Assembly (NCBI GenBank): GCA_003567495.1 | Contig: PWZK01000218.1 | Location: 1 to 16,200 of the forward strand | Direction of reading: 5' to 3' | Source: Candidatus Brocadiaceae bacterium | GTDB taxonomy: Bacteria > Planctomycetota > Brocadiia > SM23-32 | Length of the DNA stretch: 16,200 bases | In this document: piece after piece, positions 1 to 6,823 of the stretch | How the letters are laid out: every line of letters starts with the position of its first letter | Position numbering within the stretch: position 1 is the stretch's first letter | The notes under the pieces: model-generated | Told to the model about the DNA's origin: nothing | The model's database searches: none | What the model saw: the letters and a program-made list of their open reading frames with translations, nothing else | Program-made: the position numbers and the translations under genes

Positions 1-61
1 AGGTACACACTGTTAAATCCGAGCTACCCAGAAAACGCTACTTAACATATTGATTGCCATC

Positions 62-107
62 TTGTTATACTAATTTATGCCGTTGGTTTATGAAATATGC
101 GGGCTAA
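62..107 (-). promoter_or_regulatory. 46-bp promoter/operator-like element, copy 1
   Basis: This stretch matches 3498-3543 at 43 of 46 positions in the same orientation. Read on the minus strand it has a degenerate inverted repeat (arms at 90-97 and 71-78, spacer 11 bp) followed by TAGTATAACAA, which contains a -10-like TATAAC. It lies downstream of the transporter gene's stop codon, so if it is a promoter it serves a minus-strand gene beyond the left edge. The left arm is less perfect than in copy 2. No start codon with a clear ribosome-binding site and a long frame is visible in the remaining 61 bases. A role as a recombination scar is equally possible. Confidence 0.45.
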
Positions 108-196
108 TTGTTTTTTTCGAGATATTCAGCAAACTACCTGCCTGCCGCCGGCCGGAGCAACAGTTGCCGGTGGGTCCCTTCTCTCCCGCTGGGGCT

Positions 197-1504
197 TCAC
201 GCGTTTGACAACTCACTATGAAACAAGCGGGTTATAACTGCCAGCAGCAGCGCTGTTACGAACAGTATAATAATGAAATAATACCTGTAAATGTCAAAAC
301 GCTCAATTCCGGCATCGGAAAGCAGCTTTAACAGCCCCCCGCCTATCACAGAACCTGCAAGACCGGCTGTAGTGCCGGAACAAATCTGCATAATCATCGA
401 ACTGCCCACGCGATCGCCGTCTGCGACGGTATTGAGGAAACAACAACCTATCCCGATGCTGATGCCCGCATCACAAAAACCCGTAATGAAAAAGCTGGCC
501 GCTACCGGGGCCATCATAAACGCCGGCGGGGCAAAACCCCAGAACAGAGCTACCGCCATCAGGCCTGAAATATGAAAGATCAGTAAAGTTCGGCCACCCG
601 CAGCATCGGATATTTTGCGATTCACTATCCCGCCGGCAATGCCCCCCAGTATAAGCACCATTGCCATACCCAGTGCGAAAAAATCAGAGACGCCGTATCC
701 ATTTTTGACCGCTATCATCAAAAAGGGTATGACAAGGGACTTTGACGCTGCTGCCGAACACCATACAAAAAGCAGCCTCCGGCTGCCGGCATCAGTCCAG
801 ACGTTGCCAAGCATTTTTTTAAGAGATTTCTGCGCGGAACGTCGGGGGGTTGAGGATTCAGGTATAAGCACCATAATCGTACTGGCGTAAAATCCGACCG
901 CACACCCGGTGCCTATGACCAGTTGATAAACCCACAGCTCATCGAAATATTTAAAGACTGATACGACAAGCGCCATCGTAACAAGGTAGGTGGAATGGAC
1001 ACGCAAGTGGTTGGTGGAAAGAAAACTGCCGCGCTGACCAGGCTCGGTTATTTCCCCGTGAAGCGGTTTCGTCGCAGCGATTCCTATGCTGCGGAAGAAT
1101 GCAAAACCAAACGCACCCGCCACGATCACTGCAGTTACCACCGGCTGCGTGGTATGCGGCGCCAGAAATGGCCCAAGTATCATAAAAGAGGCTGAAACGT
1201 AGCGCAGAAACCAGCCAAGGCCCCTTGTGCGTGCCGCTCCGATCCTGGAAACCATGGGCTTTCCGAGCATCATAAAGGGCATGGCCAGGTAAACAAAAGA
1301 GGCCATCACAGCTACCGTGGTGTCGTTCAGCCCGTTACGTATGGCGTATAAAATAAGCACATGGTTCATCAAACACGCCACAGAAATGCCGTTTAGCGTA
1401 CAGAACCGCCAGTAAAGCCGCCGCCCGTACTGCCGCTCTACGGGTCCAAGAGCAGGTGGGAATTCTTTACTATTGCAGGTAAAAAGTGTATATAAACGTC
1501 CCAT
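197..1504 (-). CDS. MFS transporter, 12-TM secondary carrier
   Basis: A 435-residue integral membrane protein of major facilitator superfamily type, expected to move a small solute across the inner membrane; the substrate cannot be told. Hydrophobic segments occur throughout, for example about residues 38-55, 63-80, 98-113, 121-141, 172-186, 192-213, 246-264, 273-293, 306-323, 329-350, 368-392 and 408-426, with a central basic cytoplasmic loop (about 219-243). This fits the 6+6 topology. Short basic stretches after TM2 (GKPMVSRIGAARTR, about 81-94) and after the eighth segment (NRKISDAAGGR, about 295-305) resemble MFS loop 2-3 and 8-9 signatures. The ATG at 1504 gives the normal family length, but no strong Shine-Dalgarno sequence precedes it. 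The gene lies 376 bp downstream of the metallohydrolase, a large gap for one operon, so it may have its own promoter. The neighbourhood suggests uptake of a breakdown product; that is inference only. Confidence 0.8.
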   Translation of the reverse strand: MGRLYTLFTCNSKEFPPALGPVERQYGRRLYWRFCTLNGISVACLMNHVLILYAIRNGLNDTTVAVMASFVYLAMPFMMLGKPMVSRIGAARTRGLGWFLRYVSASFMILGPFLAPHTTQPVVTAVIVAGAFGFAFFRSIGIAATKPLHGEITEPGQRGSFLSTNHLRVHSTYLVTMALVVSVFKYFDELWVYQLVIGTGCAVGFYASTIMVLIPESSTPRRSAQKSLKKMLGNVWTDAGSRRLLFVWCSAAASKSLVIPFLMIAVKNGYGVSDFFALGMAMVLILGGIAGGIVNRKISDAAGGRTLLIFHISGLMAVALFWGFAPPAFMMAPVAASFFITGFCDAGISIGIGCCFLNTVADGDRVGSSMIMQICSGTTAGLAGSVIGGGLLKLLSDAGIERFDIYRYYFIIILFVTALLLAVITRLFHSELSNA

Positions 1505-1880
1505 TTCAAATGAAACGAGTCAGTTCAACTCGCATAATCTCTTACATTCAGTCCTGCCGGGGTTAACACGTACACGTATATGTACTAGCCTCACATATCC
1601 TGATCGCCGAGAAAAAGCCACGAGACCTTTTTTGCTTTTTGGGTCTTCTTCATAAAGATCGCCAATATCCAATGATCCCCGTCGGCCCACGATAAATCGG
1701 TATCGATAGCGACTTCGGTTATTGCTGCATAAGCCCAGATTAGAACGCCTGCCTGTCTGCCGCCAGGTATATATTCAAGGTCTGGCTTCTCACTGCGCCT
1801 TGCATCTGAGCCTCCGGCGTTCCGGCTGAACACACAATAACAAGTGGAAAGAACCACTAACCTGCTTTCCCAGACAAACA
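1505..1880. other. 376-bp intergenic region without a convincing gene
   Basis: This gap lies between the metallohydrolase stop and the transporter start. A 107-codon minus-strand frame (1591-1914) crosses it and overlaps the end of the metallohydrolase, but its composition looks random. A different minus-strand frame, open from about 1780 to 1523, has a more protein-like part around 1610-1700 (DIGDLYEEDPKSKKGLVAF) but no start codon, so it could be the decayed tail of a lost gene. A short inverted repeat GTACA-N6-TGTAC lies at 1570-1585, 66 bp before the transporter start codon, and could be an operator. No clear terminator is visible. Confidence 0.5.
1570..1585. promoter_or_regulatory. Short palindrome upstream of MFS gene, possible operator
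   Basis: The sequence reads GTACA-CGTATA-TGTAC, an inverted repeat with 5-bp arms and a 6-bp spacer. It lies in the gap upstream of the transporter start codon, where a regulator site would be expected. Arms this short occur often by chance, so support is positional only. Confidence 0.2.
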
Positions 1881-3485
1881 TTAACAGGGAGTGACCCAGA
1901 TTGGGGTGCTCCATGCCATAACGGCGCGTTTTTGTGGTGTCTTCTGACCTTCCAGTATGCCCGGGAGGGTCAGCAAATCGCGTTGTATGACACGCACGTA
2001 GCAGACAAGAGGTTCGCCGTCGTACTGAATATCCCAGGTGTGGGAAGTGTCCAGCTTGTTGATTCCGTTTTTTTGTAAGACGGCTTCCCAGCCCTGTCGG
2101 GTGTTTTCGACGTCAGGATCGTCTTCGTCAAACATTAATTCGCCTACCGGAACGTCGCGATTGCCCTCAATAAAAGCACAGGCAAAAACCTCGACACTTT
2201 CCAACGGTCCAGTGCCGTTCACTTCTACGGAAAATGCCAGCGTGTCCCCACGTCGGGCTTGGAATTCATGACCCATGGGATGGCCATTAATTGAAAAATC
2301 GAGCAATATTCGTTCTCCGGTTGTGGCATAGCATCGCCCGGCAGCCATAGTGTCGAGAATCGCTTCGCGGGTCAGCTCTGGGGCGTTGACAGCGGTTACG
2401 GAATTATGCCGGACTCCTGCCTGGCCGAAATGGTTGTCGGAGGAGCCGTGTGTGATAAAACGCTGTCCGAGCGCCCACGCGTCACGAGCATAGTACGGTC
2501 CTACTTTGGCGTCCCCGGAACGGTTTCGACACTTTGACATAAAGAGTGAGCTGTCAGGATCATAGAATTCACTGCTTCCATGCATGGAGTAAATTTCGAA
2601 AAAGCGCGTGGTGTCAGGGTACCGCAGGCGCATATCAAATCCCCAGCCGGAATGATGGATTTGGGTGAGAACCTTTTTATCCCTGGTATATTCAATTATT
2701 ATTTGATTTACTGATGCGTGACTGCCCCTCTCCTTGAGCGAATCAATAACAGGCAGATCATTTTCGTAGAAGTAAAAATTATGATGCCAGCCGGTGTTTG
2801 TTTCAATAGCAAGAATGGTGACAAATCGGCCCGGATCATTCCACTCACGGCACCACTTGCGGATCTGGGCCCAATGTTCTTTCAGACCTACGGCGTGGTG
2901 TTCAGCAGCTGCGGCAAAATCCAGGCATGAAACCTTGCGTGCGTATTTGTACGGAGTATTGCCCATGGCATCGACGCTGGGGTAGTTGTGGCAATGCATA
3001 TCCCCCCAGTACGGTCCGGAGGGGCTGTCGCATATCCTGATGGGGTTTGAAAGCGTACCGTTAACCTCGAGGCGGTGTATTCCCTTTTCAGGGAGAGCCA
3101 CCTCGACCTCCGTCCGGCCGGTATAGGCGGGCATGCGGGCCAGAGCTTTGCCGTTACAGGTGATATCAGCGGCTTCGAATTCCGACCCTGACAGGTTATT
3201 GAAAGCATCCAGAGAAACAATCTGAACCCGGAAAGGTTCGCCGGGGCGTGCGGAGGAAGGGATAATAACCCTTGATTGAACCGCAGCGCCGGGCTCAACC
3301 CGATAAGCCGGGGAAGGCTCGATTTTCTTCCCGTCGATCATTACCAGCACCAGGCCTTCATGGTCGCTTTCTCCGGGGACCTGATTCGCCAGCCACGGGG
3401 AGGTAGTATTGCTGTAAGTCAATGTGATTTCCTCTCCCGCCTCTACGCTTCCTTTCATCAGCTCGATAATGACGCAATATTTCAC
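1881..3485 (-). CDS. CehA/McbA (DUF3604-like) family PHP-type metallohydrolase, possibly 5'-truncated
   Basis: A 534-residue protein recognised by PHP-type metal-site motifs in order: YWGDMHCHN (about 159-167, metal ligands H164 and H166), DFAAAAEHH (189-197), AIETN (226-230, E228), IHHSGW (276-281, H278) and THGSSDNHFG (345-354, D350 and H352). A beta-sandwich-like region (about 1-155) precedes the catalytic domain, and a second one (about 395-534) follows it. Family members are hydrolases linked to carbamate and ester substrates or to glycan-degradation loci; this substrate is unknown. The start is GTG at 3485, preceded by an in-frame TAA 15 bases upstream and no clear Shine-Dalgarno sequence. 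An ATG at codon 10 is the alternative. From memory, family members carry roughly 80-100 more residues before the segment that begins here, so the gene may have lost its 5' end. It follows rplQ by 94 bp and an operator-like element lies in that gap. No signal peptide is visible. Confidence 0.75.
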   Translation of the reverse strand: MKYCVIIELMKGSVEAGEEITLTYSNTTSPWLANQVPGESDHEGLVLVMIDGKKIEPSPAYRVEPGAAVQSRVIIPSSARPGEPFRVQIVSLDAFNNLSGSEFEAADITCNGKALARMPAYTGRTEVEVALPEKGIHRLEVNGTLSNPIRICDSPSGPYWGDMHCHNYPSVDAMGNTPYKYARKVSCLDFAAAAEHHAVGLKEHWAQIRKWCREWNDPGRFVTILAIETNTGWHHNFYFYENDLPVIDSLKERGSHASVNQIIIEYTRDKKVLTQIHHSGWGFDMRLRYPDTTRFFEIYSMHGSSEFYDPDSSLFMSKCRNRSGDAKVGPYYARDAWALGQRFITHGSSDNHFGQAGVRHNSVTAVNAPELTREAILDTMAAGRCYATTGERILLDFSINGHPMGHEFQARRGDTLAFSVEVNGTGPLESVEVFACAFIEGNRDVPVGELMFDEDDPDVENTRQGWEAVLQKNGINKLDTSHTWDIQYDGEPLVCYVRVIQRDLLTLPGILEGQKTPQKRAVMAWSTPIWVTPC

Positions 3486-3497
3486 GCGTTTCCAGCG

Positions 3498-3543
3498 TTG
3501 TTATACTATTTCATGCCGTTGGTTTATGAAATATGCGGGTTAA
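3498..3543 (-). promoter_or_regulatory. 46-bp promoter/operator-like element, copy 2
   Basis: On the minus strand this contains a perfect 8-bp inverted repeat, TATTTCAT-N11-ATGAAATA on the plus strand (3507-3514 and 3526-3533). It is followed by a -10-like TATAAC (3500-3505), 15-20 bp before the GTG start of the metallohydrolase. It matches 62-107 at 43 of 46 positions, including the -10-like core. A palindrome overlapping the -35/spacer region with a conserved -10 is what a regulated promoter looks like. The -35 itself is weak (CATAAA at 17-bp spacing), which would fit activator dependence. The same duplication could instead mark a rearrangement boundary. Confidence 0.5.
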
Positions 3544-3579
3544 ACATGGAGAAGAATAAGGCGGGCCGATAGATCTCCT

Positions 3580-4407
3580 TTATTGCTCTCCTGTTTTTTT
3601 ATCATCTTCCGACTCCCCAGCCGGTTCTTTATCTGCCTGATCAGAAGTGGTTTCAGAGGACACCGGCTGTGATTGTGGTTTTGATGCGGACACGCTTGAT
3701 CCCCCGTCTTCAAATGTACCGGTGGTTTCATCCCCTGCCGTGTCTGCTTCGGCAGCGGCCCCATCGGCCATGTGGTCTGCTCCGCTTTCGGCGTCCGAAG
3801 GCTGCCCGGCATCCCGCTCCCCGGCTGTTTCATCAGAGACATCTATTTCCGGTGCGATATCTTCTTCCTCTTCCGGCCCGCCTTCGTCCTCCCTGACAAG
3901 CTCCCAGAGCACCTGCGGTGCATTGTCGCCCAACCGGTTGCCGGTGAGCTTCAGCTTCCTTTCTTTTCCATCCAGCTCATAATTAAGCTCGGAAATATCT
4001 TCCATAGAATAGCCGAACGGTATTCCGAGCCGGCTTCCTCCGATGCGAAGGATGCGTGTCTGCCCGCTGGGACGATCGGCATACCTTTCGCCCAGCGAAC
4101 CACCTTCATGCCATCGGCCCTCGCCGAACAGCTTTTGCACCAGTGTTTTATCCTGTAGCTTTTTCAAAGCGAGGCGATAGTAGTGGACATACTTTGCCCT
4201 TTCATCGTGGTTTTCCGAGTTTTTATAGGGCTGCGCCTTCCGGGCCAGGGTAATAAGTTTTTCTACCAGCGGTTTCGCTTCTTTCGCCTTTGCGGTGGTG
4301 GTGACAATGCGTTCGTGCTCGAGTAAAGCTTTTGCCAGGTTCTGACGCGTAGCTTTCCTGTGCGCACTGGTTCGACTCAGTTTTCGTCCTTTTTTTCTAT
4401 GTCTCAT
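3580..4407 (-). CDS. rplQ: 50S ribosomal protein L17 with long acidic C-terminal tail
   Basis: Large-subunit protein near the peptide exit tunnel. The start MRHRKKGRKLSRTSAHRKA is the canonical L17 N-terminus and the core runs to about residue 171, ending NRLGDNAPQVLWELV. At 275 residues the protein is more than twice the usual 115-130. An insertion of about 30 residues (about 125-157) interrupts the end of the core. A tail of about 104 residues (172-275) follows, rich in Glu, Asp, Ser, Gly and Ala with no hydrophobic core, so it is probably disordered. The tail is acidic, which is odd for an rRNA-binding protein. This is the last gene of the ribosomal block, 58 bp after rpoA as in the classical alpha operon. 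The Shine-Dalgarno sequence is weak. No hairpin-plus-T-run terminator is seen after the stop. Confidence 0.97.
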   Translation of the reverse strand: MRHRKKGRKLSRTSAHRKATRQNLAKALLEHERIVTTTAKAKEAKPLVEKLITLARKAQPYKNSENHDERAKYVHYYRLALKKLQDKTLVQKLFGEGRWHEGGSLGERYADRPSGQTRILRIGGSRLGIPFGYSMEDISELNYELDGKERKLKLTGNRLGDNAPQVLWELVREDEGGPEEEEDIAPEIDVSDETAGERDAGQPSDAESGADHMADGAAAEADTAGDETTGTFEDGGSSVSASKPQSQPVSSETTSDQADKEPAGESEDDKKTGEQ

Positions 4408-4465
4408 AGCATCTTTTTGTAAAGTTATATGTTAATTTTCGTTTCAGGTCTATGAAATCTGTGTG

Positions 4466-5467
4466 CTATTCCTCCGCCAGCAGCCCGATCTCAAGACCGT
4501 GTTCTTCAAGCTTTTCACTTATTTCTTTCAGCGAAGCATCGCCTAAATTGCGGATATCCTTCAATTCAGACTCCGATTTTGCAAGCAGGTCACCAACACT
4601 CTCCACCCCCTCACCTTTGAGTGTTTTCAGAAGACGGGTGCTTAACCGCATCGCATCTATGGGCATGGAAATTGTTGCCTGCGGAACCTTCGGCTTCTCG
4701 AGCTGTTCAACCGGTGCCAGCGGACGGGGCTGTTCCTGCGGGATATAATGTCCGGTTTCAAAATACTCGACAAACGGATTCAGATGTTTACGCAGTATTT
4801 TAGAGGCCTCAACCAGAGCCATCTCGGGCTCCACCGACCCATCCGTCCATACGCGGAGCTGAAGCCTGTCATAATTGGTTTTGCGCCCGACACGCGTTTC
4901 TACCACATCGTAAGCAACTCGCTGAACCGGAGAATATAGCGCATCGACAGGTATCAGGCCCACTTCGGGCGGCAGATCGCTATGTTCCCCATCGGTCTGA
5001 TAGCCGCGCCCCCTGCGCACAATCAGTTTGCAAGAAAACTCCACATCATCACCGGTAACCGTAGCTATTAAGTGCTCGGGGTTAACCACCTCTACATCGG
5101 GGTTTTTCTCTATATCGGCGCCGGTCACCTCGCCTTTACCCTTTTTATAAATTTTCAGGGACACTTCGGAATCACTATGCGATCTCAGCACCAGCCTCTT
5201 TAAGTTGAGAATGATTTCCGATACGTCCTCATAAACCCCTTCAAGAGCGCTGAATTCCTGCTGTGCACCGTCGATACTGACAGCCACGACCGCCGCGCCT
5301 TCCAGCGACGAAAGCAACACGCGGCGAAGGCTGTTCCCAACGGTATGGCCAAACCCCCTTTCGAAAGGTTCGACATGGAACTCGCCGAAACGGTCGCCAT
5401 AACTCTCTCTGTCAACTCTTACCTGGACCGGCAGTTCGAGACCTCGCCATCTAACTCTTACCGACAT
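4466..5467 (-). CDS. rpoA: DNA-directed RNA polymerase subunit alpha
   Basis: The 333-residue alpha subunit nucleates RNA polymerase assembly through its N-terminal domain and contacts promoter DNA and activators through its C-terminal domain. The NTD (about 1-235) carries EPFERGFGHTVGNSLRRVLLS (33-53). A proline-rich linker (about 240-265) leads to the CTD (266-333), with LSTRLLKTLK and the helix-hairpin-helix IRNLGDASLKEI. Compared with the E. coli DNA-binding surface, the R265 equivalent is kept (R278), but the N268 position is Lys (K281) and the K298 position is Ala (A311). The ATG at 5467 has a strong GGAGG seven bases upstream. The gene is separated from rpsD by 248 bp, longer than other gaps in the block, and a possible promoter lies there. 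Confidence 0.98.
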   Translation of the reverse strand: MSVRVRWRGLELPVQVRVDRESYGDRFGEFHVEPFERGFGHTVGNSLRRVLLSSLEGAAVVAVSIDGAQQEFSALEGVYEDVSEIILNLKRLVLRSHSDSEVSLKIYKKGKGEVTGADIEKNPDVEVVNPEHLIATVTGDDVEFSCKLIVRRGRGYQTDGEHSDLPPEVGLIPVDALYSPVQRVAYDVVETRVGRKTNYDRLQLRVWTDGSVEPEMALVEASKILRKHLNPFVEYFETGHYIPQEQPRPLAPVEQLEKPKVPQATISMPIDAMRLSTRLLKTLKGEGVESVGDLLAKSESELKDIRNLGDASLKEISEKLEEHGLEIGLLAEE

Positions 5468-5499
5468 CTATTTGCCTCCGATCAGTTTTGGACAACAAA

Positions 5500-5527
5500 G
5501 GTATATATTCAGTGAATCACTTTTCAA
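5500..5527 (-). promoter_or_regulatory. Possible internal promoter before rpoA
   Basis: On the minus strand, TTGAAA (5522-5527) is followed after 16 bp by TATACC (5500-5505), 33 bp upstream of the rpoA start codon. A small palindrome AGTGAATCACT (5511-5521) lies in the spacer. The -35 is good and the -10 mediocre. The unusually long rpsD-rpoA gap is the main contextual support. Confidence 0.3.
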
Positions 5528-5715
5528 CGCAGTCCGTAGGGACGAAACATCGTAAGTCCTCAATGAACCTCATCTTCCCCGGGAACGGCAAACGGCGGTT
5601 TAAGTGCCCGTACAAGCAAAATGAGACGTGGTTCACTGAGATCTTACCGACACATTCCCGAAAAAAAGGTTGCAAGCGCATAGCGACATCATTAGCGCTT
5701 TTCCATGCGGTGCAC

Positions 5716-6339
5716 TCAACGCGAGCAGAACTCAACGACAAGGCCTTCATCAACCTCCACACTCACATCATCGCCCGCAGGCAATCTGAGCACCCGCACG
5801 GTAAGATCCGAATCATCGACCCCCAGCCATTCCGGCGCCGGGCTGCCGAGCGCTTCCCTGCTACCGCGCAATTCCTCGATATTTTTCTCCTGCGGTTTCG
5901 GCCTGATCACATCCCCTTCGCGAACAATATAGGAAGGGATATCCAGTTTCCGACCGTTAACCTCAAAACGTCCGTGATTGACCATTTGTCTCGCCCCGGC
6001 CAGTGAAGCGTCGAAACCCACGCTCCTGACCACGGAATCCAACCTGCGTTCAAGTAACGTAAGCAAGTTTTCGCCGGTATTACCCTTCTGTCGCGTCGCC
6101 ATATCAAAGAAGCGCCGAAACTGCTGCTCATACACTCCGTAATAGCGTTTAACCTTCTGGGTCGCCCTGAAACGCAACTGGTACGGTGAGGGCCGCCCCC
6201 TGCTGAAACCGTGCATGCCGGGCGGCCTGGAGCGCTTCTCTACCGGACATTTTGCCGTCTCACAGCGCGTGCCCTTGAGAAACAGTTTGGATCCGTCACG
6301 CCTGCAAAGCTTACATTTAGCACCTGTATATCTGCCCAT
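5716..6339 (-). CDS. rpsD: 30S ribosomal protein S4
   Basis: Primary 16S rRNA-binding protein that nucleates assembly of the 30S body. The sequence is 207 residues, the normal family length. The N-terminus MGRYTGAKCKLCRR is followed by GTRCETAKC, giving a Cys4 zinc site (C9, C12, C26, C31), so this is the zinc-binding form of S4. The S4 RNA-binding domain lies around residues 97-160 (RRLDSVVRSVGFDASLAGAR, then VNHGRFEVNGRKLDIPSY). An AAAGGG sits nine bases before the ATG. It follows rpsK by 44 bp, in alpha-operon order. In E. coli S4 represses its own operon translationally; no corresponding mRNA structure could be judged here. Confidence 0.98.
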   Translation of the reverse strand: MGRYTGAKCKLCRRDGSKLFLKGTRCETAKCPVEKRSRPPGMHGFSRGRPSPYQLRFRATQKVKRYYGVYEQQFRRFFDMATRQKGNTGENLLTLLERRLDSVVRSVGFDASLAGARQMVNHGRFEVNGRKLDIPSYIVREGDVIRPKPQEKNIEELRGSREALGSPAPEWLGVDDSDLTVRVLRLPAGDDVSVEVDEGLVVEFCSR

Positions 6340-6383
6340 AGTCTAAAACCCTTTCCCTTTCAAATGATAATATTACTCGCCTC

Positions 6384-6755
6384 TTACACCCTTCTTCGTT
6401 TTTTCGGCCTGCAGCCGTTATGCGGAAGCGGTGTGGTTTCTTCGATAGAATGCACTATCAACCCTGCGCTTTCCAGAGCACCGATCGCGGACTCGCGACC
6501 CGAGCCCGGGCCCTTTACTTTGACCTCCAGCTCCCTGACGCCCAGATTTCTCGCCTTAGCAGCGGCTCGCTCACCAGCCCTCTGAGCGGCAAAAGGTGTG
6601 CTTTTACGCGAACCGGAGAAACCGCAGGTTCCGGCACTTTCCCAGCACACTACATTGCCCTTTAAATCGGTAATAACAACTTTTGTATTATTAAAAGTCG
6701 CCTGCACATGGGCAACTGCTCGCGATCCCACCTGATGTGTGCTTTTTTTTGCCAT
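6384..6755 (-). CDS. rpsK: 30S ribosomal protein S11
   Basis: Small-subunit platform protein that lines the E-site mRNA path. At 123 residues it is near family length (about 129). Signature segments are present: [17 protein letters not shown] (about 14-30), the [16 protein letters not shown] region (about 45-60), the [14 protein letters not shown] region (about 81-94) and the C-terminal [16 protein letters not shown]. Its expected upstream neighbour, rpsM, is displaced by an inserted methyltransferase gene. The 57-bp gap upstream contains a repeat fragment (6790-6823) immediately before the ribosome-binding region (GGAG about 12 bases ahead of the ATG). Confidence 0.98.
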   Translation of the reverse strand: MAKKSTHQVGSRAVAHVQATFNNTKVVITDLKGNVVCWESAGTCGFSGSRKSTPFAAQRAGERAAAKARNLGVRELEVKVKGPGSGRESAIGALESAGLIVHSIEETTPLPHNGCRPKKRRRV

Positions 6756-6789
6756 TCTCTTTTATTTCTCCGTAAAAAATTCGATTGAA

Positions 6790-6823
6790 AATTTGTTGTC
6801 GATGTTGTGACATTAAGCGCCTA
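6790..6823 (-). repeat. Partial copy of dispersed intergenic repeat (34 bp)
   Basis: This matches 14904-14937 at 32 of 34 positions in the same orientation. It holds only the TCGACAACAAATT-type end of the composite repeat seen at 14794-14937; the hairpin half is missing. Its left part overlaps the last codons and the TAA stop of the methyltransferase gene (stop at 6813-6815), so the repeat supplies that gene's stop codon. Confidence 0.7.

Noticed and set aside
1502..1516. TTTCA-AA-TGAAA near the transporter start as a third copy of the operator
   Set aside because: It shares only short half-sites with the 46-bp element, has a 2-bp instead of 11-bp spacer and lacks the flanking conserved core.
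1591..1914. 107-codon minus-strand frame after the metallohydrolase
   Set aside because: It overlaps the metallohydrolase 3' end, has no ribosome-binding site, and its composition looks random, with many Trp and Cys and no recognisable motif.
62..3543. Insertion sequence or composite transposon between the two 46-bp direct repeats
   Set aside because: No transposase or integrase gene lies between or next to the repeats and no target-site duplication is visible; only the repeat itself supports the idea.
5517..5762. 81-codon minus-strand frame between rpsD and rpoA
   Set aside because: It overlaps the end of rpsD in another frame, no Shine-Dalgarno sequence precedes it, and nothing in the sequence resembles a known small protein.
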